Shown in pieces: positions 52,811 through 61,700 of a stretch of 64,000 nucleotides of DNA. The stretch is taken from assembly GCA_903918755.1 (NCBI GenBank), contig CAIXFN010000049.1, positions 1-64,000 on the forward strand. The letters are read 5' to 3'. The position numbers and the translations under genes were made by a program. The notes beneath the pieces were generated by a model. It worked only from the letters and a program-made list of their open reading frames with translations. It ran no database searches and was not told where the DNA came from. Position 1 is the first letter of the stretch. The number at the start of each line of letters is the position of its first letter. The DNA comes from an uncultured Pedosphaera sp. Lineage in GTDB: Bacteria; Verrucomicrobiota; Verrucomicrobiia; Limisphaerales; Pedosphaeraceae.

Positions 52811-53518
52811 ATGAACCGGAATTGGTGCTGGGTTTACCGTGGTTTTTCTGCGGCAAGCCTCCTGCTGATCGCCGTGACTTTATATCACTGGGGGGCGAAG
52901 GAAGTGCGCGGCGATCCGGCGCAGGTTTTTGTGCTGACGGTGGCGGGGGGCGTCGCGCTGACGGTGGCAGGGGGCTTGTTTTCCTGGTTCGGGATCAGCG
53001 TGGTGGCGGATGTGGGGGAACGGGGGAATGGGGCGGCGCTGATCGCGCTGGCGGCAGCGATCCTTAGTGTGGCAATCATGTATGCGGGCGGGAGTCTGGG
53101 AGACGGACCATCCTATTGGAATAATTTTTTCTCCGGCGGGTTAGCCATCCTGAGTTGGTTCCTGCTTTGGCTGATTTTGGAATTGGGTGGCAGGATTTCG
53201 GTTTCCATCAGTGAAGAGCGGGACTTGGCGACCGGGTGCCGGATGGCCGGGTGGTTTTTGGCGCAGGGTTTGATCCTCGGCCGGGCCGTGGCGGGCGATT
53301 GGCATTCAGTGGCGACCACGGTTCATGATTGGGCCGCGGACGGCTGGCCGGCGTTGCCGCTCATGGCCACCGCCGTGTTGGTTGAACGCCGTTCGCGGCC
53401 ATCTCGGAGGCGGCCCTTTCCGAATTGGTTCATGGCCGGGCTGCTGCCCGGGATGGGCTATTTGGTGGTGGCACTGTTCTGGCTGTGGCGGCGGGGCGCC
53501 TGGGAGGGGATGCCTTGA
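52811..53518 (+). CDS. Polytopic membrane protein, first gene of the ATP-grasp cassette
   Basis: A 235-residue protein with about six hydrophobic helices (for example VFVLTVAGGVALTVAGGLFS, ALIALAAAILSVAIMYAGGS, LAILSWFLLWLILELGG and MAGLLPGMGYLVVALFWLW). Many Trp residues lie at helix ends. I recognise no family. Its stop overlaps the ATP-grasp start by one base (TGATG), so the two are coupled. A decayed fragment of the same gene is found at 50078, so copies may have moved or duplicated. It may place the ATP-grasp enzyme at the membrane. Confidence 0.7.
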   Translation: MNRNWCWVYRGFSAASLLLIAVTLYHWGAKEVRGDPAQVFVLTVAGGVALTVAGGLFSWFGISVVADVGERGNGAALIALAAAILSVAIMYAGGSLGDGPSYWNNFFSGGLAILSWFLLWLILELGGRISVSISEERDLATGCRMAGWFLAQGLILGRAVAGDWHSVATTVHDWAADGWPALPLMATAVLVERRSRPSRRRPFPNWFMAGLLPGMGYLVVALFWLWRRGAWEGMP

Positions 53519-54789
53519 TGACATTCTCCACTGCGCCTCCAAATGGCCTGGGGGCTTTGCCCGGGGCGATGCCGGGCGCTGAACTCAAGGCGGGAGAACC
53601 GCTGCACCCGGCGACATTTGCCGACATCCGACGGCAGGCGATGCTGGACGGTTGCAAGTGGGATCCGCAAGTCGGAGACCACGAGACGCTGGCACCGTTT
53701 CCCCTGATGATGTCAACGAGTGCCTGGCGGAAGCTGGCGGCGCAGGCGGAGGCCTTGTCCCGGGAAGCCTTGACGGCGGAAGCCGAGATTGCACAACGTC
53801 CCGATCTACTGAACAGATTGGGATTGCCTCGGGCATTGCGTAAGGTTTTAGGTGGATCGGAGGAGCTTACTCCCACCGCCGCCCGGGTGATTCGTTTTGA
53901 TTTTCATCCCACAACCCAAGGTTGGAAAATTTCAGAAGCAAATAGCGATGTGCCCGGCGGCTATTCCGAGGCCTGCCACTTTACCACTTTGATGGCGGAG
54001 CATTTCTCCGGGTGGCGGCCGTCGGGTGACCCGGCGGGGGAACTGGTCGCGGCGCTGTCGGCGGTCGCCGGCTCGGCGGGCCCGGTCGCGCTCCTTTCCG
54101 CGCCGGGGTATTTGGAAGATCACCAGGTTGTTGCGTACCTGTCCCAGCGGCTGCGGGAGTTGGGCTGCCCGACCCGGCGCGCCAAGCCCGAACAACTCCG
54201 GTGGCGCGATGGCCCGGCGCGACTGGAATTGGCTGGCTGGCAGGGACCGGTGGGCGCGGTGGTGCGCTTTTACCAGGCGGAATGGCTCGCGCGGTTGCCG
54301 GTTCGGATGGGTTGGTCAGCGTTTTTTCGCGGCGGCCAGACGCCGGTGACCAATCCCGCGCTGGCGGTGATTTCCGAAAGCAAACGGTTTCCGCTGGTTT
54401 GGGACGAACTGGAAACAAAACTCCCCACTTGGCGGTCGCTGCTGCCGGAAAGCCGGGACCCGCGCGCGGTGAACTGGGGCCGGGAGGATGGCTGGTTGTT
54501 GAAGACGGCCTATTGCAACACCGGAGATACGGTCAGCGCCAGGGAGTGGTTGTCCGGCGGCGCCTGGGCTAGAGCCCGCCTCGCAGGAGCACTTTTCCCA
54601 GGGCACTGGGTAGCCCAGCGTCGTTTCGAGTCGTTGCCGGTGGCCACGCCGATGGGCGCACGGCATGTTTGTTTGGGCGTCTACACGGTCAACGGCCGCG
54701 CCGCTGGCGCCTATGCGCGGATGGCGGCCCGGCCATTGATTGATTTCGCCGCGACGGATGTCGCGTTGTTACTGGAGGACGATGAATAA
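53518..54789 (+). CDS. Circularly permuted ATP-grasp ligase-like protein
   Basis: A 423-residue protein of the glutathionylspermidine synthase-like, circularly permuted ATP-grasp superfamily. RFDFHPTTQGWKISEANSD has the family's Glu-Asn-Asp metal segment, followed by VPGGYSEACHF, and GREDGWLLKTAYCNTGDTV contributes the lysine and Gly-rich loop that hold ATP. Such enzymes form amide or ester bonds between an acid and an amine, with ATP. The substrates are unknown. Overlaps with both neighbours (1 base upstream, 8 bases downstream) indicate a functional unit of three genes. Confidence 0.75.
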   Translation: MTFSTAPPNGLGALPGAMPGAELKAGEPLHPATFADIRRQAMLDGCKWDPQVGDHETLAPFPLMMSTSAWRKLAAQAEALSREALTAEAEIAQRPDLLNRLGLPRALRKVLGGSEELTPTAARVIRFDFHPTTQGWKISEANSDVPGGYSEACHFTTLMAEHFSGWRPSGDPAGELVAALSAVAGSAGPVALLSAPGYLEDHQVVAYLSQRLRELGCPTRRAKPEQLRWRDGPARLELAGWQGPVGAVVRFYQAEWLARLPVRMGWSAFFRGGQTPVTNPALAVISESKRFPLVWDELETKLPTWRSLLPESRDPRAVNWGREDGWLLKTAYCNTGDTVSAREWLSGGAWARARLAGALFPGHWVAQRRFESLPVATPMGARHVCLGVYTVNGRAAGAYARMAARPLIDFAATDVALLLEDDE

Positions 54790-55567
54790 ACTGCAAATAT
54801 TTTCGATTTGGGCTCCGGATGAATCGCCCTGGTCCCGTTGGGCCAAGCCGGTGTTGTTTGCGCACGTGGAAGCAAAGGTGCCGTCAACCATGCCGGCGGT
54901 TGCGGTCCCGGAAATGGATGGGCTGCCGACTGCTGCCGAGCAGGTGGCGCTGGTAATCGATTTACCTGGTGCGTCCGGCGTGGAACTGGGGTTGGCGCTG
55001 GCCGACCGGGGTTACCGGCCGGTGCCGCTCTACAATGCGGTACCGTTACCGGCTGGAGAGCCCGAAGTCGATCCCGTTACCGCGCGGTCGGTGGCGGCGG
55101 TAACTGTCTGGCCGATTGTCAGCGCGTTGCGGTCGGGGACGGAGCGGTTGGCCGGGACGCGCCTGCCGGCCGACGCGCCGCCCGCATTCTTGCTGGATTC
55201 CGGGCGGCAGGGCGGGGGATGGACACCAGCCGGGGATGAATTTGACAATCGCTCCATCTGCTTCACCACGGATTTTCCCTCGGGTAATTTTCTGGCCGCC
55301 CACGGCATTCAACGCGTCATCCTGGTGCAGGAATCGCGTTTGGAGCCACTGGCGGACCTTGCCCAGGTGTTGCGTCGTTGGCAGGAGGCCGGCATCCGTT
55401 TACAGCGCCTGCGGCTGGATTCGCCCGCGCCAGCCGAGGACTTCACCGTGCCACGTCCCCGTTGGTTTGGCTGGATGTTTCAGCGGGTTTTGGCCGGGCT
55501 GGGATTGCGACGGGCGGATGGCGGGGGCTATGGCGACTGGGTGCCGGATTCCGCCTCCGGCGGTTAA
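54782..55567 (+). CDS. Unknown partner protein of the ATP-grasp cassette
   Basis: A 261-residue protein beginning MNKLQIFSIWAPDESPWSRW. It has no signal peptide or membrane segment and looks soluble; VILVQESRLEPLADLAQVLR and AFLLDSGRQGGGW are the most regular parts. The C-terminal 40 residues are Pro/Arg/Gly-rich (RPRWFGWMFQRVLAGLGLRR), possibly membrane-contacting. Its start overlaps the ATP-grasp gene by 8 bases. I recognise no family; it may be substrate-binding or regulatory. Confidence 0.65.
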   Translation: MNKLQIFSIWAPDESPWSRWAKPVLFAHVEAKVPSTMPAVAVPEMDGLPTAAEQVALVIDLPGASGVELGLALADRGYRPVPLYNAVPLPAGEPEVDPVTARSVAAVTVWPIVSALRSGTERLAGTRLPADAPPAFLLDSGRQGGGWTPAGDEFDNRSICFTTDFPSGNFLAAHGIQRVILVQESRLEPLADLAQVLRRWQEAGIRLQRLRLDSPAPAEDFTVPRPRWFGWMFQRVLAGLGLRRADGGGYGDWVPDSASGG

Positions 55568-55612
55568 GCGGTAAATTTTTGCCGCCAGTTTTTCGTACGG
55601 GCTGGAAGCGAG

Positions 55613-55641
55613 TTGACGTCCGGGCTTGGGCAAATTAAAGA
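55613..55641 (+). promoter_or_regulatory. Leaderless-type promoter of the GDSL gene
   Basis: TTGACG (55613-55618), 17 bases, TAAAGA (55636-55641), 8 bases before the ATG at 55650. Confidence 0.55.
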
Positions 55642-55649
55642 TTTGCGCC

Positions 55650-56708
55650 ATGAGCTTTATGAATTGGGTGCCCAAACCAGTTTCACGGCGCGGTGTTGCC
55701 GGTGTCTTTTGTCTCGCGCTCTCGCTGATTGCCAGCCCGGCGATGGCTTTTTCGGGGGTTTACAGTTTCGGGGATAGCCTGTCCGACACGGGACGCAATC
55801 CCGCGCCGGCGGTTTCGTATTATAACGGACGCTATTCCAACGGGGCTCTGTGGGTGGAGTATCTGGCCACGCAATTGGGTTTGAACTATAACCCCTCGAA
55901 CAACCTGGCGGTTGCGGGCAGCACCACGGCAGATTTGGCCGCCGAGGTGGCCCAGGTCAGCGCGGGGGCGGACCTTTCCGGCTCCCTGGTTACGATCTGG
56001 TCGGGCGGCAACGATTTTTTGGACAATGCCACCCTGGGCCTGAATGATCCGGCCTGGAACACGGTGATCATGTCCGCCTTGCAGAACATCACCAACGCGG
56101 TCAGCAGCCTTTATACGAAGGGTGCGCGCGAGATCCTGGTGGGCAATTTGCCGAACATCGCGCAAATTCCCGCGGCCAACGGCTTGCCGCCAATCTACCT
56201 GAGCTATTTGACGGCCAAGGTGGGCACCCTCAACAGCCTGTTGGCCGCGGGGTTGCACACCGTTCAACTCGCCAGTCCGGGGCTGCAAATTTACCTGCTG
56301 GATACCTACACGCTCTTCAACCGTTGCTACACTTCGCCCGCCACGTACGGCTTTACGGTGGTCACCAGCGATGCCCTGGACAATGCGGCGTTGACGGACA
56401 AGAGTTTTGCCGGTCCGGGCAAGGATTACTTGTTCTGGGATTCGATCCACCCCACCACCAAGACGCACGCCTTGATCGCCGCCGCGGCTTTCCAAATCAC
56501 CGGGGTGCACTTGGACGTCCGGCGGAATGCCGGCGTGTTGACGTTACTGGTCAGCAATCTCAATCCGGGATCGACCTACACGATCCAAACCAGCACGAAT
56601 CTGGCGAACTGGTCGAATTACCAAACCCTGACCGCGGCCAGCACCAACGCGAGCCTGGTGCTGGGGAATGCCGGAAGCGGGGGAGTGTTTTACCGCGTGC
56701 GATACTAA
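55650..56708 (+). CDS. Secreted GDSL/SGNH-type esterase
   Basis: A 352-residue exported esterase or lipase. A signal peptide (to about residue 33) is followed by SFGDSLSDTG with the catalytic Ser43, WSGGNDFLDN (block III Asn) and WDSIHPTTKTHAL (block V Asp-His). These are the four SGNH blocks as in thermolabile haemolysin-like enzymes. The C-terminal 60 residues (YTIQTSTNLANW, VFYRVRY) are the shared module also found at 1399 and 46258. Promoter 8 bases upstream. Convergent with the Sel1 gene. Confidence 0.88.
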   Translation: MSFMNWVPKPVSRRGVAGVFCLALSLIASPAMAFSGVYSFGDSLSDTGRNPAPAVSYYNGRYSNGALWVEYLATQLGLNYNPSNNLAVAGSTTADLAAEVAQVSAGADLSGSLVTIWSGGNDFLDNATLGLNDPAWNTVIMSALQNITNAVSSLYTKGAREILVGNLPNIAQIPAANGLPPIYLSYLTAKVGTLNSLLAAGLHTVQLASPGLQIYLLDTYTLFNRCYTSPATYGFTVVTSDALDNAALTDKSFAGPGKDYLFWDSIHPTTKTHALIAAAAFQITGVHLDVRRNAGVLTLLVSNLNPGSTYTIQTSTNLANWSNYQTLTAASTNASLVLGNAGSGGVFYRVRY

Positions 56709-56746
56709 ACAAAACTCCGCCAAAAAAGCCGGAACTCGATCGACCA

Positions 56747-58282
56747 TCAGAGGTTGGCCATGGCGGACAAGCGTTCGGCTGCCTCCCTGGACCCGCCTTT
56801 GGCCGCCTTCGCCAACCATTCCCGCGCCGCGAACGGATCGGCCGCGACGCCTTCCCCCGTTTCATAGGCAAGTCCCAGGTGATACTGGGATTGGGCTGAT
56901 CCATTTTCTGCCGACAGGCGGAAGAGTTCGAGGGCGGCCGGGAGGTCACGCGGGGCGCCCTGGCCGTTTTTGAGCAGGACCGCCAGATTGGACTGGGCCG
57001 CCGCCAGGCCCTGATCTGCCGCCTTGCGATACCAGCGAATCGCCTTGGCGAAATCCTGTTCGATGCCCTGGCCGGTTTCAAGGCAATGACCGAGGTTATA
57101 CCGACTCAGCGGGTGTTCTTGAATCGCTCCCCGCTGGAATAACTGTACCGCCATCCGCGCATCTTGGGGAACGCCCTGGCCATGCAGATAACAAAGCCCC
57201 AGGTTGCAAAATGCTTGCGGCAGCCCCTGCTTGACGGCCGCCTCGTACCATTTCACGGCCAGGCCGTAGTCTTGCGGCACACCCAGACCCAACTGGTGGA
57301 ACAACCCCAGATTGTATTGCGCCGCCGCGAAGCCTTTTCCCGCCGCCTCCCGGTAGAATGCGGCGGCCCGGGCCAAATCCACCGCCACTCCCCGTCCTTG
57401 GCGATAGCAGTTTCCCAAACCATTCAGGGCGGCCAGACTGCCCCGACTGGCGGCCAATTCATAGAGTTCCCGGGCGATCACCAAATCCATACCAAACCCC
57501 TGACCGCGGGAATATAGGTTGCCCATTTGGAAGGTCGCTTCGGCATGGCCACTGCGGGAGGCCAGGGCGTACCACTTGGCCGCCTCGGGAAAATCCTGCG
57601 CCACGCCCCGCCCGGAACGGTAGCATTCGCCCAACTCCCATTGGGCGTTTGCATCGCCCATTTCGGCCGCCTGCCGGAGTTTCCGGGCGCCCGCTTCGGG
57701 AGTGGGCGGGAAAGGATACGGAGCGGTTGCCGCGATGAATTCGATTTCGAAGCCGATGGGGCGATCTCCCTCCCGGAGTTCGTAAACCTCGTAGGAACCA
57801 TCGCCAAAACCGGCACTGACCACCGGCATAACGACACCGGCGGAAGTGTCCAGTTCGGCGATTCCAAATTTGGCGAGCTTCGCCAACGTTGCGCTCATGC
57901 GGGCTGCCGCCGCCGCCGCATCCTGGTTCCAAGCCGCAGTAAAGACCTGGAGATCACACCAACCAGTCATCCCGGTGTCCACCCAGGTTTTGCCGAGCGG
58001 GGGACCAAGTTCGGGAACCTGACCCGATAAATACACCCGGAGACGGGCGATTCGCGTATCGCCCCAGAAATCAAGGCACTTGACCTCGGCTGTGTAATTG
58101 CCCGGGGGTGCCGCGATCGTGAGCCCATCCGCCACGGTAGGAATGAAGGCGGCGTCGGCCACGAGGAATTGCGGTCCGTGCAATACAAACTGGCAGAAGT
58201 CCAACCAGTTGCTCAGGGTGCCCGGAAGGCCAAATTCAGGCGCACCGGCCCGTCGGGTGGCAAAATAATCCGGCAGATTCAT
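56747..58282 (-). CDS. DUF4241 plus Sel1-repeat protein
   Basis: A 511-residue protein without a signal peptide. Residues about 1-190 resemble DUF4241 (KTWVDTGMTGWCDLQVF, AGFGDGSYEVYELRE). From about 200 to the end there are roughly nine Sel1-type repeats (for example ANAQWELGECYRSGRGVAQD, LSRYNLGHCLETGQGIEQD), helical scaffolds for protein binding. It is third in the secretin operon, 5 bases after the lipoprotein gene. A role in assembly or regulation of the secretin system is possible but not shown. Confidence 0.78.
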   Translation of the reverse strand: MNLPDYFATRRAGAPEFGLPGTLSNWLDFCQFVLHGPQFLVADAAFIPTVADGLTIAAPPGNYTAEVKCLDFWGDTRIARLRVYLSGQVPELGPPLGKTWVDTGMTGWCDLQVFTAAWNQDAAAAAARMSATLAKLAKFGIAELDTSAGVVMPVVSAGFGDGSYEVYELREGDRPIGFEIEFIAATAPYPFPPTPEAGARKLRQAAEMGDANAQWELGECYRSGRGVAQDFPEAAKWYALASRSGHAEATFQMGNLYSRGQGFGMDLVIARELYELAASRGSLAALNGLGNCYRQGRGVAVDLARAAAFYREAAGKGFAAAQYNLGLFHQLGLGVPQDYGLAVKWYEAAVKQGLPQAFCNLGLCYLHGQGVPQDARMAVQLFQRGAIQEHPLSRYNLGHCLETGQGIEQDFAKAIRWYRKAADQGLAAAQSNLAVLLKNGQGAPRDLPAALELFRLSAENGSAQSQYHLGLAYETGEGVAADPFAAREWLAKAAKGGSREAAERLSAMANL

Positions 58283-58287
58283 GGCAC

Positions 58288-58797
58288 TTAATGCGTGGCG
58301 ATAGCGATGGCGGCAGGAGTCGAGTAGATTTCGGTTTTGGGATTCGGTCGGAAGCGGGCGATGACGGTAAAGACGCGGCCGCGGGGACGGTCCTTGTCCC
58401 ATTGCAACTCAAATTGGTAACCGAAACCCATGAGCGAGCTGGATTGGTAGGGGGCGAGGTCACTGGCGGCGAAGCTCCAGATTTTCAAGGGTTTGGCGGT
58501 TTGCGCATCCAGGCCGGTGGGGGATTGATCAAACAGGAGGATTTCCAAGGTGCCTTGTCGCAGCGGGAGGCCCTTGGAACCGCCGCTGGCACTGGCATAG
58601 ATGCGCACGCCGACGCCGCCCGCCACGGAGGAGCCCGCCATGGTGAGCGCGGTTGGCAGGCCAAAGAGATGGATTTCCTGGACGGATCCCGAATTGCCAC
58701 TGCCGCCGCCCGTGGTGCCACATCCGGCCAGCAGGACCAGCAGCAAAGCCACGGCCACCGCGGGGGCGCCGGGTACACGAGGAGTCAGGGCATTCAC
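58288..58797 (-). CDS. Lipoprotein coupled to the giant secretin, possible pilotin
   Basis: A 169-residue protein with a lipobox LLAGC (Cys26), then a Gly/Ser-rich linker (GTTGGGSGNSGSVQ) and a beta-rich domain (LEILLFDQSPTGLD, GRVFTVIARFRPNPKTEIY). Start GTG 58797 overlaps the secretin stop as GTGA, and the next gene begins 5 bases later. Secretins often need a small outer-membrane lipoprotein (pilotin) for assembly. Its position suggests such a role, though no pilotin family was recognised. Confidence 0.7.
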   Translation of the reverse strand: MNALTPRVPGAPAVAVALLLVLLAGCGTTGGGSGNSGSVQEIHLFGLPTALTMAGSSVAGGVGVRIYASASGGSKGLPLRQGTLEILLFDQSPTGLDAQTAKPLKIWSFAASDLAPYQSSSLMGFGYQFELQWDKDRPRGRVFTVIARFRPNPKTEIYSTPAAIAIATH

Positions 58798-61700
58798 GGC
58801 TTTTGTGGTTTCGGGGGTGCGGCCGGTTCGGTCAACGAGTTGGCCGGCGGCGCGTTGGTCGGCATGATCGGGCTGAGCAAACGATCTTTCATGGGGTCGT
58901 TGTCGGTGCGGAGTTTGAAGACCGATTCATCCATAATCTTGCGAGTCAGTTCGCCCGGGTCCTGCAATTCAACCGGGGTCTGGACATTGGCCAGGACCTG
59001 GGGAGTCAGGAGGATGAGGAGTTCCTTCCGTTGGCGGGTGACCGAGCTGCTGCGGAACAGCGCGCCCATGTAAGGAATGTCACCCAGCCAGGGGAGTTTC
59101 TTGGTACTCTTGCTGTCCGAAGTCGAGATCAGGCCGCCGATGACGATGGTTTGCCCGCTTTGGGCGGTGACGGTGGTGGTGGCGCGCCGTTGATCGATAA
59201 TGGGCACTTTGGAGGAACTGTTGATCTGGACGCTGGTGGCGCTGATATCGCTGTTGGTCATTCCGATGTCCATTTTGACAAATCCATCGGCACTGATTTT
59301 GGGGGTGACGCTAAGATTCACGCCCACATCCTGATAGGTGTAGGAGGTGGTCAGGTTGTTTTGGACATCGAGGCGACTCTGGTCCACGAGGGGAACGCGT
59401 TGGCCGATGTTCACGGTGGCGGGTTTGTTGTCAGCCGTGACAATCTGAGGGCGGCTCAGGACTTCCAACTTGCCGCTGGTTTCCAGCGAGCGAATCAGGA
59501 AATTCAGGTCGGTACCGGTGAGGGCGCCGGAGAAGCCACCCAGGGAGGTGAGATCCTTGGCTACTCCCAATTGGGATCCGAAACTATAGGTCTTGCCCCC
59601 GCTCTTGCCGGTAACACTCCACTCGACGCCCAAGTCCGTCTGGTTGTCCAGGGTGACTTCGGCGAGGAGCACCTGGATGAGCACCTGGGGTTGGGCTTTA
59701 TCGAGTTCTTCCACCATTTTCCGGATTTCCGGGAAATAATGCTGGTTGGCGGAGAGGAGGAGGGTGTTGCTGACCGGTTCGGCCACCACCGCGACTTCTT
59801 CCTGATCAAACATCCGGGCGGCCGAGGCGGCGGCGTCTGCCCCGAGCGCCTGCATGGCTTTCTGGCGTTCCTGGTCGAGGAAGGACCGGATGGCGGTGGC
59901 CATGTCTTGCGCCTGGGAGTTCTTCATTCGAATGACTTCGGAGGTGCGTTCCCGGGCGGAATTGGAATCGAGGGCCTCGATGATCTGTTCGACGAGCGCG
60001 ACATAGTGATCCGTGCCCCCGACCAGCAAACTGTTCGTGCGGGGATCAATCGTAACAATCAAAGCGTTTTCCTCCGCCGACCCGACGATGGCCGAAGCGG
60101 CGGGTTCGTCGGAAGCTTCGCCGTCCGGGCGTGCCGGGCGGACGAGCGTGTACTGGACCGAATGCTGCGTGCCATTGGCGGCGGCCTGAGTCATGCGGAA
60201 GAGGAGGGTCAAAATCTGGCCCAGTTGGCGGGCTTCGGCGTTATGCAGCGTGAAGACCTTGATCTTGGCCTGTTGCGGCGAGCTGGCGTCCATCCGATGG
60301 ATGATCTGATCCAGCAGTCCCATGTATTCCACCGGGCCGGAGACCACCAGGGTGTTCATCCGCGGATCGGGAGTGATCAGCACGGATTCCTTGAGGGCGG
60401 CGGTGACGAGTTGTTGGCCATCCGCGCCGCGGGTGGCGAACTGCAAGAGGGACTGAGCGTTGGGGCTCTGCTGATTGAGCTGCGGCGGCTTGGTGTTGAG
60501 GGCCGTATTGAGGATGGTGGAAAGGGATTCCGCGCGGGCGTATTGAAGCGGGAAGATCCGGATCTCGCTGACTTTGGAGACCTGCTCGGTGTCGAGTTTT
60601 TTGGCGAGTTCACCAATGTGTTCGGCATCCGTCTCCCCGCAGGAAACCACCAGGGCGTTGATGCGCTCGTCCGCGGCGATGTTGATGGGAACGACTTGAT
60701 TGGGCTGGGTGCCGCGAAACAAGCCTTCGATGGTAAGGGCCACCTGTTTGGCATCGGCTTTCGCCAGCGGGAACACGTGGATGGCCATGCCTTTATCGCT
60801 GGGTTCCGAATCCAGGCGTTCAATCAAGGACCCGGCCGTTTCCATGTCATCGACCGAGGCCCCCACCAACAGGGCATTGACCCATTGATCGGCAATGACG
60901 GTGACGGGGTCGATCGGCTCGCCTTTGACGCGGGGAGGACGGTTGGCAAACACGGGTTGCAACGTGGCCTGTAGTTTTAGAGCGGTGGCTTTCTTCAGGG
61001 GGAACACCCGGAAATTCAACCGGGAGAACGAGCTGTCCGCGTCCATTTGCGGCAGGATTCGGTCCACCAAGGCAAAGGCCTCCTTGCCGCCCGTGACCAG
61101 GATGGTGTTAACCCGATCATCGGGCGTGACCGAGACGGGCATGAGCCGGGCACTGGCGTTCAAAGCCACGGAGTCGGCGGTCTGTTTGGCTTGGAAAAAC
61201 TGCGTGAGCGTGGTGGCGAGCGTGCTGGCCCTTGCCTTCTTCAGTTGATACAGCTTTACATCGGCGGTGGCCGCCAGATCCTTGTTGTCGATGCGTTTGA
61301 CGACATCGCGGACGATGGCCAGATTTTCCGGGCTGGCGCTCACAATCAGGGTGTTGCTGCGGGCATCGACGCTGACGGAGAGCACATCCCGCGCGGTGCC
61401 GGTTTTGGCTCCGGCGGTCGCCGGGCGGCCGGGCCGGTAAAGCCCCTGATCCACCAAGGATTTCAGAATCGTGGCCACGCGCTGGGCATCGGCGAATTCG
61501 AGGGTGAAGGTTTCGAAGATTCCGTCAGCCACCACCGGCTCCTGATCCAACTTGCCGACCAGGTCCTTGATTAGTTCGAGGTTCTCCTTGCTGGCGGAGA
61601 CAATTATGGCGTTGTTCAACGCGTCGGGTTCCAGCTTGATCTGGTCGGCCGCCAGCGGAGTTTGGCCGGGCTGGGTCAGTGCCTTCACACGGGCGGCGAA

